Origin: an uncultured Terrimonas sp.
GTDB lineage: Bacteria > Bacteroidota > Bacteroidia > Chitinophagales > Chitinophagaceae
Assembly (NCBI GenBank): GCA_946886925.1
Contig: CAMPJQ010000181.1
Coordinates: forward strand, 1 to 6,204
Reading direction: 5' to 3'
DNA length: 6,204 nucleotides
Part shown: positions 1 to 6,204 of the stretch, one piece after another
How positions within the stretch are numbered: position 1 is the stretch's first letter
How the letters are laid out: every line of letters begins with the position of its first letter
Program-made: the position numbers and the translations under genes
The notes under the pieces: model-generated
The model's input: only the letters and a program-made list of their open reading frames with translations
Told to the model about the DNA's origin: nothing
Database searches by the model: none

Positions 1-15
1 ATTCCCGCCGGGAAT
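1..15. repeat. Small perfect hairpin at the window edge
   Basis: ATTCCC and GGGAAT form a 6-bp perfect stem around the triloop GCC. It lies about 63 bp past the stop codon of the minus-strand hydrolase, so it could be the stem of that gene's terminator, or part of a longer extragenic palindrome cut off by the window start. No T-tract is visible on either strand, because the bases before position 1 are missing. The remaining flank (16-78) is AT-rich and shows no gene. Confidence 0.4.
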
Positions 16-78
16 GACCTTCTTTTAATTTCCTCATTAATATCAAATTTTATTACGAAGTATGAATACGATATCTGT

Positions 79-1233
79 TTAATTAACATGAGGATCGGTG
101 CCAAGCATTTTGTCAATAAAGCGATAGGCTTTCATACGAACTTCCAATGGAAAATCGTGTTCCGCATCCGGGTACTGCACTTTTATTTTATCCGGCGCCC
201 GCAGAAACCGGTAGACTTCAGCGGCATGCGCTATTCCTTTCTTTACTCCCTTCACATCGAAATTGCTGTCATGCAGAGGGGAGTTGGAAAAAAACGCCCG
301 CGGAGCGAGAGCAGCTATAACTTCATCGAAATCGAACGGTATTTTCTTTGCGTCCAGATGATATTTGTCTCGGATAAGCGGCATATAACGTTCTTGCGCC
401 CACGGACCCAACGCACCGCCATATTTTTTTGTCACGGCTTCACCTGCATTATAATGATCCATGAGGGTCCAGCCGCAGCTTGATACAATCACCTTTAGCC
501 GCGCATCAAAAGCAGCGGTAAACATGGCACTGTGGCCGCCTAAAGAATGTCCTATAATTCCGATACGGTCAGGATCAACATCCGGTCTCGCCTGCAGCAA
601 ATCGATACATCGAATATGATCAAAAATGTTTTTCATAGTTCCGGATTGATAACGGTCCGTTTTAAAATCATACTCTTTCAAATCGCCGAAGCTGGGATAG
701 TCTGGCGCAATCACCACGTATCCTCTTTGTGCAAGCTCTTTAGCATAGGCCCGGTTGGGTAATTTAGTTTGACCGTCAACAATTCCCTTTCCGGCAGCGC
801 CCGTTGGATGAGCAGCCAGCATTGCAGGGTATCTTTTCCCTTCCTTTTGGTTGGGAACATACAAATATGCGGGAACCCTTTCTTCTGCCGCCGCGGTGAA
901 GTGTATCGTTAACCGGGTATAGTTGTCTTCTTTCAATTTTCCGGCAATTTCCATGTCAGGCGGAGGCAATGCTGATCGATCAGGCAGTTCACCCATTGCA
1001 TCCTGCATGCCCCTTAGAATTTGCTTTCTTTTTATTTCCCACTCTGCTAAAGTCGTCACACGCCTTTGCCGGCCATCGGAATCTTTATAAAAAAGTAAAC
1101 CAAACCCATCGAAACCACCGGCTTTTTCAACGGCCTTCTCAAACGAAGCAACAGGGTTTGACGCCATAAACGCAAATGAGGCCGCGGACATAGAAATCAT
1201 AAATTGGCGTCTGTTGAAATTACCTGTTTCCAT
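79..1233 (-). CDS. Tat-exported alpha/beta hydrolase (acetyl-xylan-esterase / dienelactone-hydrolase-like)
   Basis: This is a complete 384-residue protein, predicted to be an exported carboxylic-ester hydrolase. The N-terminus carries a twin-arginine signal (N7-R-R-Q-F-M12) followed by a hydrophobic stretch to about residue 28, so it should be exported folded to the periplasm or cell surface. The hydrolase core spans about residues 95-380. HPTG (142-145) is the likely oxyanion loop. GHSLGG (228-233) is the nucleophile elbow with Ser230. HDSNF (321-325) offers Asp322 as the likely acid, and AEHDFP (357-362) supplies His359, so the triad looks intact. The ATG at 1231-1233 is chosen because the Tat motif lies before the next Met (residue 12) and an in-frame stop lies upstream at 1264-1266. 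No Shine-Dalgarno is seen. It is divergent from the LacI-type gene. Family knowledge suggests deacetylation or another ester cleavage on a glycan; the actual substrate is unknown. It is not a CE15 glucuronoyl esterase by motif, since the elbow is GHSLGG rather than a GCSRxG type. Confidence 0.88.
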   Translation of the reverse strand: METGNFNRRQFMISMSAASFAFMASNPVASFEKAVEKAGGFDGFGLLFYKDSDGRQRRVTTLAEWEIKRKQILRGMQDAMGELPDRSALPPPDMEIAGKLKEDNYTRLTIHFTAAAEERVPAYLYVPNQKEGKRYPAMLAAHPTGAAGKGIVDGQTKLPNRAYAKELAQRGYVVIAPDYPSFGDLKEYDFKTDRYQSGTMKNIFDHIRCIDLLQARPDVDPDRIGIIGHSLGGHSAMFTAAFDARLKVIVSSCGWTLMDHYNAGEAVTKKYGGALGPWAQERYMPLIRDKYHLDAKKIPFDFDEVIAALAPRAFFSNSPLHDSNFDVKGVKKGIAHAAEVYRFLRAPDKIKVQYPDAEHDFPLEVRMKAYRFIDKMLGTDPHVN

Positions 1234-1274
1234 TGTGAGAATGGTGGTCTTTAAAAGTTGGTCTCATCACTTAA

Positions 1275-1286
1275 CAAATATATTTG
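1275..1286 (-). promoter_or_regulatory. Candidate hydrolase promoter -7 box in a 12-bp palindrome
   Basis: CAAATATATTTG is a perfect palindrome. On the minus strand, positions 1282 to 1275 read TATATTTG, an exact match to the Bacteroidota -7 consensus TAnnTTTG, about 40 bp upstream of the hydrolase ATG. On the plus strand, positions 1279-1286 give the same match. No good -33 TTTG lies at the usual spacing on the minus strand; that position is occupied by the end of the terminator stem and its T-run. The box is a sequence match only, so the start point is inferred. Confidence 0.5.
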
Positions 1287-1295
1287 AATGTACAT

Positions 1296-1326
1296 AAAAA
1301 AAGCCGCCGCCTGGTTCGGGCCGGCT
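1296..1326 (-). terminator. Intrinsic terminator pointing toward the hydrolase gene
   Basis: On the plus strand, seven As (1296-1302) precede an inverted repeat. AGCCG (1302-1306) pairs with CGGCT (1322-1326), and GCC (1309-1311) pairs with GGC (1319-1321). There is a 2-nt bulge at 1307-1308 and a 7-nt loop. Read on the minus strand this is a GC-rich 8-bp stem directly followed by seven Ts, the classic Rho-independent layout. It sits just upstream of the hydrolase -7 box, so it would stop leftward transcripts before they reach that gene. No obvious gene lies upstream on the minus strand for it to terminate. Confidence 0.6.
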
Positions 1327-1338
1327 GCAAACAAGTAC

Positions 1339-1375
1339 TTACAACGTTTGAAACTGGTTATTACAACGTTTGAAA
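1339..1375. promoter_or_regulatory. Tandem operator candidate for the LacI-type regulator
   Basis: The 15-mer TTACAACGTTTGAAA occurs twice without mismatch, at 1339-1353 and 1361-1375, with a period of 22 bp (about two helical turns, so both copies face the same side of the DNA). Each copy is an imperfect palindrome centred on AACGTT, with a central CG step as is typical of LacI/GalR operators. The pair lies between the divergent hydrolase and the LacI-family gene, about 210 bp before the regulator start and 105 bp before the hydrolase start. Autoregulation and control of the hydrolase are inferred from position and symmetry. Confidence 0.6.
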
Positions 1376-1584
1376 TGGCACCAAACTTTTGCTGCGACCA
1401 TCTGTGAGAAGAAAAATGCTTTGCATGCACACCATTTCTGATTACCCTTACACCATTCGGGTGACCGGAAAAATGCAATATCCTGCATCCGTAAGCTATT
1501 GTATTACAGACCTAAACGCAAGTCGGTTAATATTCATTTTTCCGTTAATTTGCATTAAAGCCCTAAAAAGCAAAAGAACAGATA
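1376..1584 (+). promoter_or_regulatory. Leader region of the LacI-type gene with a weak promoter match
   Basis: No convincing gene is seen in this stretch. Short open frames on either strand have no recognisable content. The best promoter-like element is TTAATTTG at 1545-1552, which matches five of the six fixed positions of the Bacteroidota -7 box TAnnTTTG and would give a leader of about 25-30 nt. No TTTG is visible at the expected -33 spacing. Upstream of the ATG the sequence is A-rich (1565-1578) with no real Shine-Dalgarno, as is common in this phylum. Confidence 0.3.
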
Positions 1585-2598
1585 ATGGAAAAAGCAAAAA
1601 CACTAAAAGACATTGCAAAAAAATTAAACATGTCTATTTCCACTGTTTCAAAAGCGCTTAATAACGATGCTTTCACCAGCGCCCTTACCAAAGAAAGAGT
1701 GCAAAGACAGGCCAGGGAATGGAACTACATTCCCAATGAGTCGGCGCGCCATTTCAAGTTGAATAAAAGCTTCATGGTGGGATTGATCATACCCGACCTG
1801 CTGGACAGCTTTTTTATAATGGCCATTAACGGGATCGAAGAGATTGCAGAAAAACAGAACTACAATATATTTCTCACTCAATCGCATGAGGATATTGTAA
1901 AAGAAAAAAATATAGTGAACATCATGATCAGAAACCGCGTAGACGGTGTGATCGTGGCGATCACAAAAAATACAGTGGACATCGGTTTCCTGGAGAAATT
2001 CAAATTAGTGGGCATACCGGTGGTATGCATAGTGAGAGAACCGCAAAATCATTGCTTCAGCTATGTTTGTCTCAATAATAAAGACGGAGCGTTTAAAGCA
2101 ACCGACTTTTTGATCAAGAAAGGGCACTCAAGGGTGGCCCACATCATGGGCCCCAAAACTTTGCAAATATCACAGGTGCGGTTTGAAGGATATAAAGAGG
2201 CGCTGCAAAAAAATAAGATCCCGTTGGATATGGAATTGGTAAAAGTGGTTGACTTTTCGAAGGAAGAGACGGAAGCGGCCACGCAGCAACTGATGAAATT
2301 GAAATCGCCGCCAACAGGTATCTTCACTTTCAAAAACTGCATCACCCTTGATGCTATCAGGTACGTAAAAAGAAAATATCCAAGCCGGTTGAATTCAATC
2401 GACTTTACGGATTTCGGAAATCTTCCCATGTTTGATTATCTCGATCATAAGCCAATAGCATCCATCAAAGAAGATTTCTACGAAGTGGGTAAAAAGGCCG
2501 CCGAATTACTTTTTCAAATGATCACGGGCGAAGAAGATATGCAAAAAGAAGACTTTGTGAAAATCGAAATTTCGTGCAAGCTGATCATTAATAAATAA
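1585..2598 (+). CDS. LacI/GalR-family transcriptional regulator
   Basis: This is a complete 337-residue DNA-binding regulator of normal family length. The N-terminal helix-turn-helix spans about residues 6-26 (TLKDIAKKLNMSISTVSKAL), with likely recognition residues Ile18, Ser19 and Lys23. The hinge region YIPNESARHF (48-57) follows, with Phe57 where E. coli LacI has the intercalating Leu56. Residues about 62-337 form the periplasmic-binding-protein-like sensor. Typical landmarks are VGLIIPDLLDSFF (65-77), NRVDGVIVA (117-125), KKGHSRVAHIMGP (178-190), VRFEGYKEAL (198-207) and HKPIASIKEDFYEVGKKAAELLF (about 288-310). The ATG at 1585 is the first after an in-frame stop at 1564-1566. The gene is divergent from the hydrolase and convergent with the lyase, with 32 bp between stop codons and no hairpin there. 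It likely responds to a sugar or oligosaccharide and binds the repeated AACGTT sites upstream; the ligand is unknown. Confidence 0.93.
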   Translation: MEKAKTLKDIAKKLNMSISTVSKALNNDAFTSALTKERVQRQAREWNYIPNESARHFKLNKSFMVGLIIPDLLDSFFIMAINGIEEIAEKQNYNIFLTQSHEDIVKEKNIVNIMIRNRVDGVIVAITKNTVDIGFLEKFKLVGIPVVCIVREPQNHCFSYVCLNNKDGAFKATDFLIKKGHSRVAHIMGPKTLQISQVRFEGYKEALQKNKIPLDMELVKVVDFSKEETEAATQQLMKLKSPPTGIFTFKNCITLDAIRYVKRKYPSRLNSIDFTDFGNLPMFDYLDHKPIASIKEDFYEVGKKAAELLFQMITGEEDMQKEDFVKIEISCKLIINK

Positions 2599-2630
2599 CC
2601 TCATTCATCAATCCCCATTATCAATAAAAC

Positions 2631-5600
2631 TTATGGAGCTTTCGCGTTCCAGACCTTGTGAGACGTAATGGCAAATGAGGCGCCTTCTTCAAAATCGTAC
2701 AGGTAGCCTTCTGAATAGGTTCGGGGCAACGTGGCGGTACGCACTATCATGCTTCCGCCCCTGAAGCCGCAAACAAAGGATATTGGTCCGCAGGAGATTT
2801 TGGCCAACCTGCCTTCCTGCTGAATATCATGGATGGTATAAGTTGCATCCCTGTCACGGGTGGTTTCAATAATGATTTGTTCACCGATGAGGCTTTTATC
2901 CAACGGCAATTTTGAATCGACAAGCAACCACCCTTTTCCATCAAGTTCCTTGTCCATTTTCACCACTTTACCGGTAATCACTCCGGTGGAGGTGAGCTTC
3001 ACCTCATTGTGCTTTAGCTCCTTTCCATTTACTAAAACTCCTTTTTTGGCCCAGCCGTTTTTTTCCTGCAGGTAGCCGATGGTTCCGGTCATTGAAATAC
3101 CATTCGGCAGGCGCATCACTGTTTGCGAAGCAGGGTTGTACAACAAATAATCTGTATGGCCATCCGCCTTTTCCACTTTGATGGCCACCTGTTCGCCGTT
3201 ACCATCATCCAAACGCTGTACGGATGTAATGAAAGGCTGATTACGGTACGGTTCAAACACCGAAACGAAAGTACTGTTCAGGTCGGTTCCGCTGCGGTGC
3301 ATCAATACATAGCCAAGGCGCCTGGGATTGCCGGGCTTATTTTGCGGAGGATCACCATCTGCCAGCGAAACATCGCTGCATGATGTAAGCACGTGCATAC
3401 GAAGATGGATATTATCTTTCGCTGTTGCACCGCGATAGCCGTTTTGCACTTTCCAGTCCAGCACAAAATTAGCCGGCGGCTGCTCGTCTTTTCGAACATT
3501 ATAAAGAAAAGAATAGCCATCGGGAAAGTTTTTTGCGGCCGCGCCTTTTGGAATATTTGCTCCGGCATATGTTCCTTTATCCTGGGTTTTCAATTGAAGT
3601 CGTTTATTAGTGATCATACCGGGCGGCCCATGGAAACTGTAAACATGATCATACCCACCTTTCACGCGAAAGATATCGACTATGTAAGCATTGTTGCCCG
3701 AACCGGTGCTGTCATCACCTCCTATCAACAGCATGGTGCGGGTATATTCTTTCGTTTCGGGGTAAGCTGGCCGGCCATCCAGTTCAAAAGCGCCGAAACC
3801 TTCGACTTGTGTAAAAAGCCTGGTATGTCCGCCCCATATCATTCGTTGCGGGTGTTGATTAACGAAAACAGTATTATGAGATATGGTACTGCCCGTCCAT
3901 TCTATGTTACTGGGAATTTTGGTGGCAAATTCCGGGTAGCCGTGATCGGGCGCCAACCAATTTCCGAAAGCAAATATGTCGAAGTTCAAAAGGTCCGGAT
4001 GTGCGTGCATTTTTGTGCGCCCATAATTACTGGCCAGCGCGATACCGGAGGGCCCCATAGCTGATTCAAGCAAGGCAAGACCAAAACCACTCAGCAGGTA
4101 TCCACCAACGGGACGCGGTCCTGCCCTTTCTCCAATTTTTTGTATTTCACGATGCAGCAATTCAGGATCACGGGAATAGATATCAAAACCAAGGCCCCTG
4201 GCCGAGTTACCGTTTGCACGATATGCTGCAATGGCGATTTGCGGGTCACGCGTGTATTTGTAACCAATGGACATGAATTTCGGATCTGCCTGTTGTGCGC
4301 TCACCAGTCCTGTTGCGCCATAATCGCCGATATTGGGAATCGCAACGCCCAACGCAGCCATCCTGTACGCGACCTTGAATGCCGCTCTGAATTGTGGAAA
4401 ATCGCGGAAGATATTGTGTGCGGTATAGCCAGGATAATTACTCAGCAGTTCGGCGATTTTTGTAACCTGGTGTGCCCAGATAAACGCATAGCCGGGTGCG
4501 CCCTCGTCAGAAGTACCATCTCTGTCAAAGTGGTTTAGCATTAATCCGGGAATGGCGCCTCCATCCGGCTCAAACAACCAATCCAGCCACCTTTTTGTTA
4601 CCGGTTCCGTATTGAGCGCCAGGGCACAGGCTGCCACTGTAAGCTGGTGCATTCCCTGGTTGCCACGAATTTGCCTGGATAGTACCGCATCGAAAGCTGT
4701 CTTCAAAATATTATCGTCAATATTTGCAACAAAAAGTTCGCGGGAACCTTTAGCTCCGGGCAGCGTATACTTCTGCGACATGCTTTTTAAAAATGCGTAG
4801 AGTGCAGCATCATCCTGCGTTCCACTGAGTATCTTATCGTAAGAATCTGCGAATTGTTGCACAACGCCTGTTTCCCAGATCGATCCTTCAATCTTACCAA
4901 GCCCCGTGCCGCCATCCGAATGATACCAACCGCGGTCGGCATATGGCTTCCAATCCATGTCGGGATATACATCGGCAATACGGTCCAGGAGAATGGCAGC
5001 TTTATGTGCATAGCGTTTATCGCCGGTATAAAGAAAGGCATCAGCAAGAGCTGCAAGGCCATTATTGAGATATTCCCAATATTTCCAGCTATAGTAGCCG
5101 ATAAATTTATAGGCGCGGCCATTTTTGGCAACATATCCAAAGCCATCATCCACACCAAATTTGTGCAGCGGATCCATGGGATCGGGATGATCCGTATTGA
5201 ATAATAAACTGGTGTCTCCTTTCGCAGGATTGAACAAACCATGCTCATCAATCGCGCTTTGGTAATATTTGCCGAAATCGTTGGTTGGAAAAACAGACTT
5301 GCAGGAGGGGCACGTTAGTTTCCATGGCTCATTCTCAAAATCCGGATTGTACGGATAGTTGCCATATTCGAATATTTTATTGCCACACACGAGGCATCCA
5401 AGAAATTTTGGACCGGAACTATGACCGTCGTAAGTAACATCTATCGTTCTCGGCAAATCCTGGCCGGGCACCATCCTCCATAATTCTTCATCACTTTTTG
5501 CCAGCCACGGCTTTGCTTTGACGACCGCCGCATTCAACAGCGCTCGCGCCCATTCATATTGATGGGAATTGTTTCGAAGATTGGCGATCCGCTCTTCCGA

Positions 5601-6204
5601 ATAACGCCCTCCGTAAATTCGGGGTGGATTCTCGTATGCCGGTACAAACAAAGTATAACGCAATGACCCATCATAACGGTGATGCGGAAATGTATAGAAC
5701 TGCACTTTACCTTTCTCATCTAATGCAAAACCAGGATCATCTTCCAGCTCAAGCGTGCTGTTGTGAACCGCAGCAACGTGACAGTAATATGTATCACCGT
5801 TTGAAAAATCCAGCCGCACATATTTTGTTTTGGGTAGTTTTTTGTCGAGAACCAGGCGCCACATTTCTCCGGTATGAGTCAAAGATTTCACGATACCCGA
5901 AACCTTCGCACCTGACGCATAGTTCCATCCGGCCGATGACCGAACCGACACTCCTTCTTCATTGATGACAATATGATCTTCAACTTCATTTCCATTTAAC
6001 CTGTAGCTTACCACGATTGCCTCGCCTTCCATCTTCACGGATTCAATCCAGGGAGCGTTGCGGAAGGGTTCGTGAACGGCAATGAAGGTTGACGACTCGC
6101 CCGAATGGCGCTGCATGATGCCGTTGCGCAGAAATTCATCCATTTTATTATCATCCTCTTTTGCCAACCTGATAGAAGGCGAATGGAAACGAAACACTTC
6201 GGTG
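2631..6204 (-). CDS. Heparinase II/III-like polysaccharide lyase, 5' partial, with a duplicated tail domain
   Basis: At least 1188 residues are visible, and the frame stays open to the window edge, so the start and any signal peptide are missing. Residues here count from the GTG at 6195-6197, which probably encodes an internal Val. Residues 2-184 are a beta-rich tail-like domain. Residues 189-610 are the helical alpha/alpha-toroid region, with a Cys4 cluster (C268, C271, C296, C299). Residues about 690-930 are the Hepar_II_III beta-sandwich, and about 932-1178 a second copy of the tail domain. Likely active-site residues are Asn513/His517 (NQGMHQ), Tyr570 (EGAPGY), and His731 and His733 of HAHPD. 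Asp751 and His774 (SHNT) look like the remaining metal ligands. The His731/His733/Asp751 spacings (2 and 18) equal those of Pedobacter heparinase II His406/His408/Asp426. The enzyme should beta-eliminate a uronic-acid polysaccharide, probably outside the cytoplasm. The substrate cannot be read from the sequence. It converges with the LacI-type gene. Confidence 0.9.
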   Translation of the reverse strand, partial: TEVFRFHSPSIRLAKEDDNKMDEFLRNGIMQRHSGESSTFIAVHEPFRNAPWIESVKMEGEAIVVSYRLNGNEVEDHIVINEEGVSVRSSAGWNYASGAKVSGIVKSLTHTGEMWRLVLDKKLPKTKYVRLDFSNGDTYYCHVAAVHNSTLELEDDPGFALDEKGKVQFYTFPHHRYDGSLRYTLFVPAYENPPRIYGGRYSEERIANLRNNSHQYEWARALLNAAVVKAKPWLAKSDEELWRMVPGQDLPRTIDVTYDGHSSGPKFLGCLVCGNKIFEYGNYPYNPDFENEPWKLTCPSCKSVFPTNDFGKYYQSAIDEHGLFNPAKGDTSLLFNTDHPDPMDPLHKFGVDDGFGYVAKNGRAYKFIGYYSWKYWEYLNNGLAALADAFLYTGDKRYAHKAAILLDRIADVYPDMDWKPYADRGWYHSDGGTGLGKIEGSIWETGVVQQFADSYDKILSGTQDDAALYAFLKSMSQKYTLPGAKGSRELFVANIDDNILKTAFDAVLSRQIRGNQGMHQLTVAACALALNTEPVTKRWLDWLFEPDGGAIPGLMLNHFDRDGTSDEGAPGYAFIWAHQVTKIAELLSNYPGYTAHNIFRDFPQFRAAFKVAYRMAALGVAIPNIGDYGATGLVSAQQADPKFMSIGYKYTRDPQIAIAAYRANGNSARGLGFDIYSRDPELLHREIQKIGERAGPRPVGGYLLSGFGLALLESAMGPSGIALASNYGRTKMHAHPDLLNFDIFAFGNWLAPDHGYPEFATKIPSNIEWTGSTISHNTVFVNQHPQRMIWGGHTRLFTQVEGFGAFELDGRPAYPETKEYTRTMLLIGGDDSTGSGNNAYIVDIFRVKGGYDHVYSFHGPPGMITNKRLQLKTQDKGTYAGANIPKGAAAKNFPDGYSFLYNVRKDEQPPANFVLDWKVQNGYRGATAKDNIHLRMHVLTSCSDVSLADGDPPQNKPGNPRRLGYVLMHRSGTDLNSTFVSVFEPYRNQPFITSVQRLDDGNGEQVAIKVEKADGHTDYLLYNPASQTVMRLPNGISMTGTIGYLQEKNGWAKKGVLVNGKELKHNEVKLTSTGVITGKVVKMDKELDGKGWLLVDSKLPLDKSLIGEQIIIETTRDRDATYTIHDIQQEGRLAKISCGPISFVCGFRGGSMIVRTATLPRTYSEGYLYDFEEGASFAITSHKVWNAKAP
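2664..3404 (-). repeat. C-terminal copy of the duplicated lyase tail domain
   Basis: This encodes residues about 932-1178 of the lyase frame. It starts at LRMH (932-935) and includes the signature HRSGTDLNSTF (967-977), EPYRNQPFITSV (982-993), VDSKLP (1093-1098), ATYTIHD (1118-1124) and LPRTYSEG (1157-1164). The same markers occur in the same order near the visible N-terminus of the protein. This copy is about 60 residues longer than the other. The similarity is seen at protein level; no long DNA identity was noticed, so the duplication is old. Confidence 0.75.
5646..6194 (-). repeat. N-terminal copy of the duplicated lyase tail domain
   Basis: This encodes residues about 2-184 of the lyase frame. 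Matching markers are FRFH (2-5), RHSGESSTF (30-38), EPFRNAPWIESV (43-54), LDKKLP (117-122), DTYYCHV (135-141) and FPHHRYDG (170-177). The similarity continues to the window edge, so the domain probably begins upstream. It is followed within about five residues by PPRIYGGRYSEE, which looks like the beginning of a complete heparinase-type helical module. There is no intervening signal peptide or start codon context. Confidence 0.72.

Noticed and set aside
370..400. A further AACGTT operator core inside the hydrolase gene
   Set aside because: Only the 6-bp core is shared (near position 388), without the flanking TTAC...TGAAA, and it sits in coding sequence; chance is sufficient.
1331..1380. CRISPR-like repeat-spacer unit formed by the two 15-bp copies
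   Set aside because: There are only two short copies with a 7-bp gap, no array and no cas genes; an operator pair is the simpler reading.
1251..1478. Possible small minus-strand protein of 75 residues upstream of the hydrolase
   Set aside because: It would span the terminator, the operator repeats and the -7 box, has no family features, and is better explained as non-coding regulatory DNA.
2599..2630. Bidirectional terminator between the convergent regulator and lyase genes
   Set aside because: The 32-bp gap has no inverted repeat or T-run of convincing length on either strand.
3393..4064. 223-codon open frame on the plus strand opposite the lyase
   Set aside because: It lies entirely antisense to the conserved beta-sandwich coding region, shows no recognisable domain, and its content is what the reverse of a real gene would give.
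4787..5251. 154-codon open frame on the minus strand
   Set aside because: It overlaps the lyase in another frame of the same strand; the lyase frame has conserved family motifs and this one has none.
6195..6197. GTG as the start codon of the lyase
   Set aside because: The frame stays open to the window edge, no signal peptide follows, and the residues around it (V-F-R-F-H) align with an internal part of the C-terminal copy. It is most likely an internal Val codon.

Overview
The window looks like a carbohydrate-degradation locus from a member of the Bacteroidota, most likely Sphingobacteriia/Chitinophagia. This rests on the protein style (a Tat-signalled alpha/beta hydrolase, a LacI-type regulator with the N-terminus TLKDIAKKLNMSISTVSKALN, and a very large heparinase II/III-like lyase), on a TAnnTTTG-type -7 promoter box, and on the lack of clear Shine-Dalgarno sequences. 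The genus cannot be read from the sequence.

Layout from left to right. Positions 1-78 are the downstream flank of the first gene and begin with a small perfect hairpin cut by the window edge. Positions 79-1233 (minus) encode a Tat-exported alpha/beta hydrolase of the acetyl-xylan-esterase/dienelactone-hydrolase type. Positions 1234-1584 are a 351-bp divergent regulatory region. It holds a -7 promoter box lying in a 12-bp palindrome, an intrinsic terminator pointing at the hydrolase, and two identical 15-bp copies of an AACGTT-centred site spaced exactly 22 bp apart, which are good operator candidates for the adjacent regulator. Positions 1585-2598 (plus) encode that LacI/GalR-family regulator. 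After only 32 bp, the convergent 3' end of a huge heparinase II/III-like polysaccharide lyase begins (minus, 2631 to beyond 6204). Its 5' end lies outside the window.

The most interesting observation is in the lyase. Its visible N-terminal ~185 residues are a diverged copy of its own C-terminal ~250 residues. The similarity runs back to the window edge, into what in the C-terminal copy is the lyase beta-sandwich. The reading frame therefore appears to start with the tail of a second heparinase-like module, fused within a few residues to a complete module that retains the predicted catalytic and metal-binding residues. This suggests a tandem double-lyase protein or an in-frame gene fusion. The GTG at 6195-6197 is most likely an internal valine codon rather than a start.

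Functionally, the three genes fit a scheme in which the lyase cleaves a uronic-acid-containing polysaccharide, the esterase removes ester groups from the same or a related glycan, and the LacI-type protein senses a sugar product and controls the divergent promoter region. The substrate cannot be determined from this window. No SusC/SusD pair, RNA gene, CRISPR array or transposase was seen.
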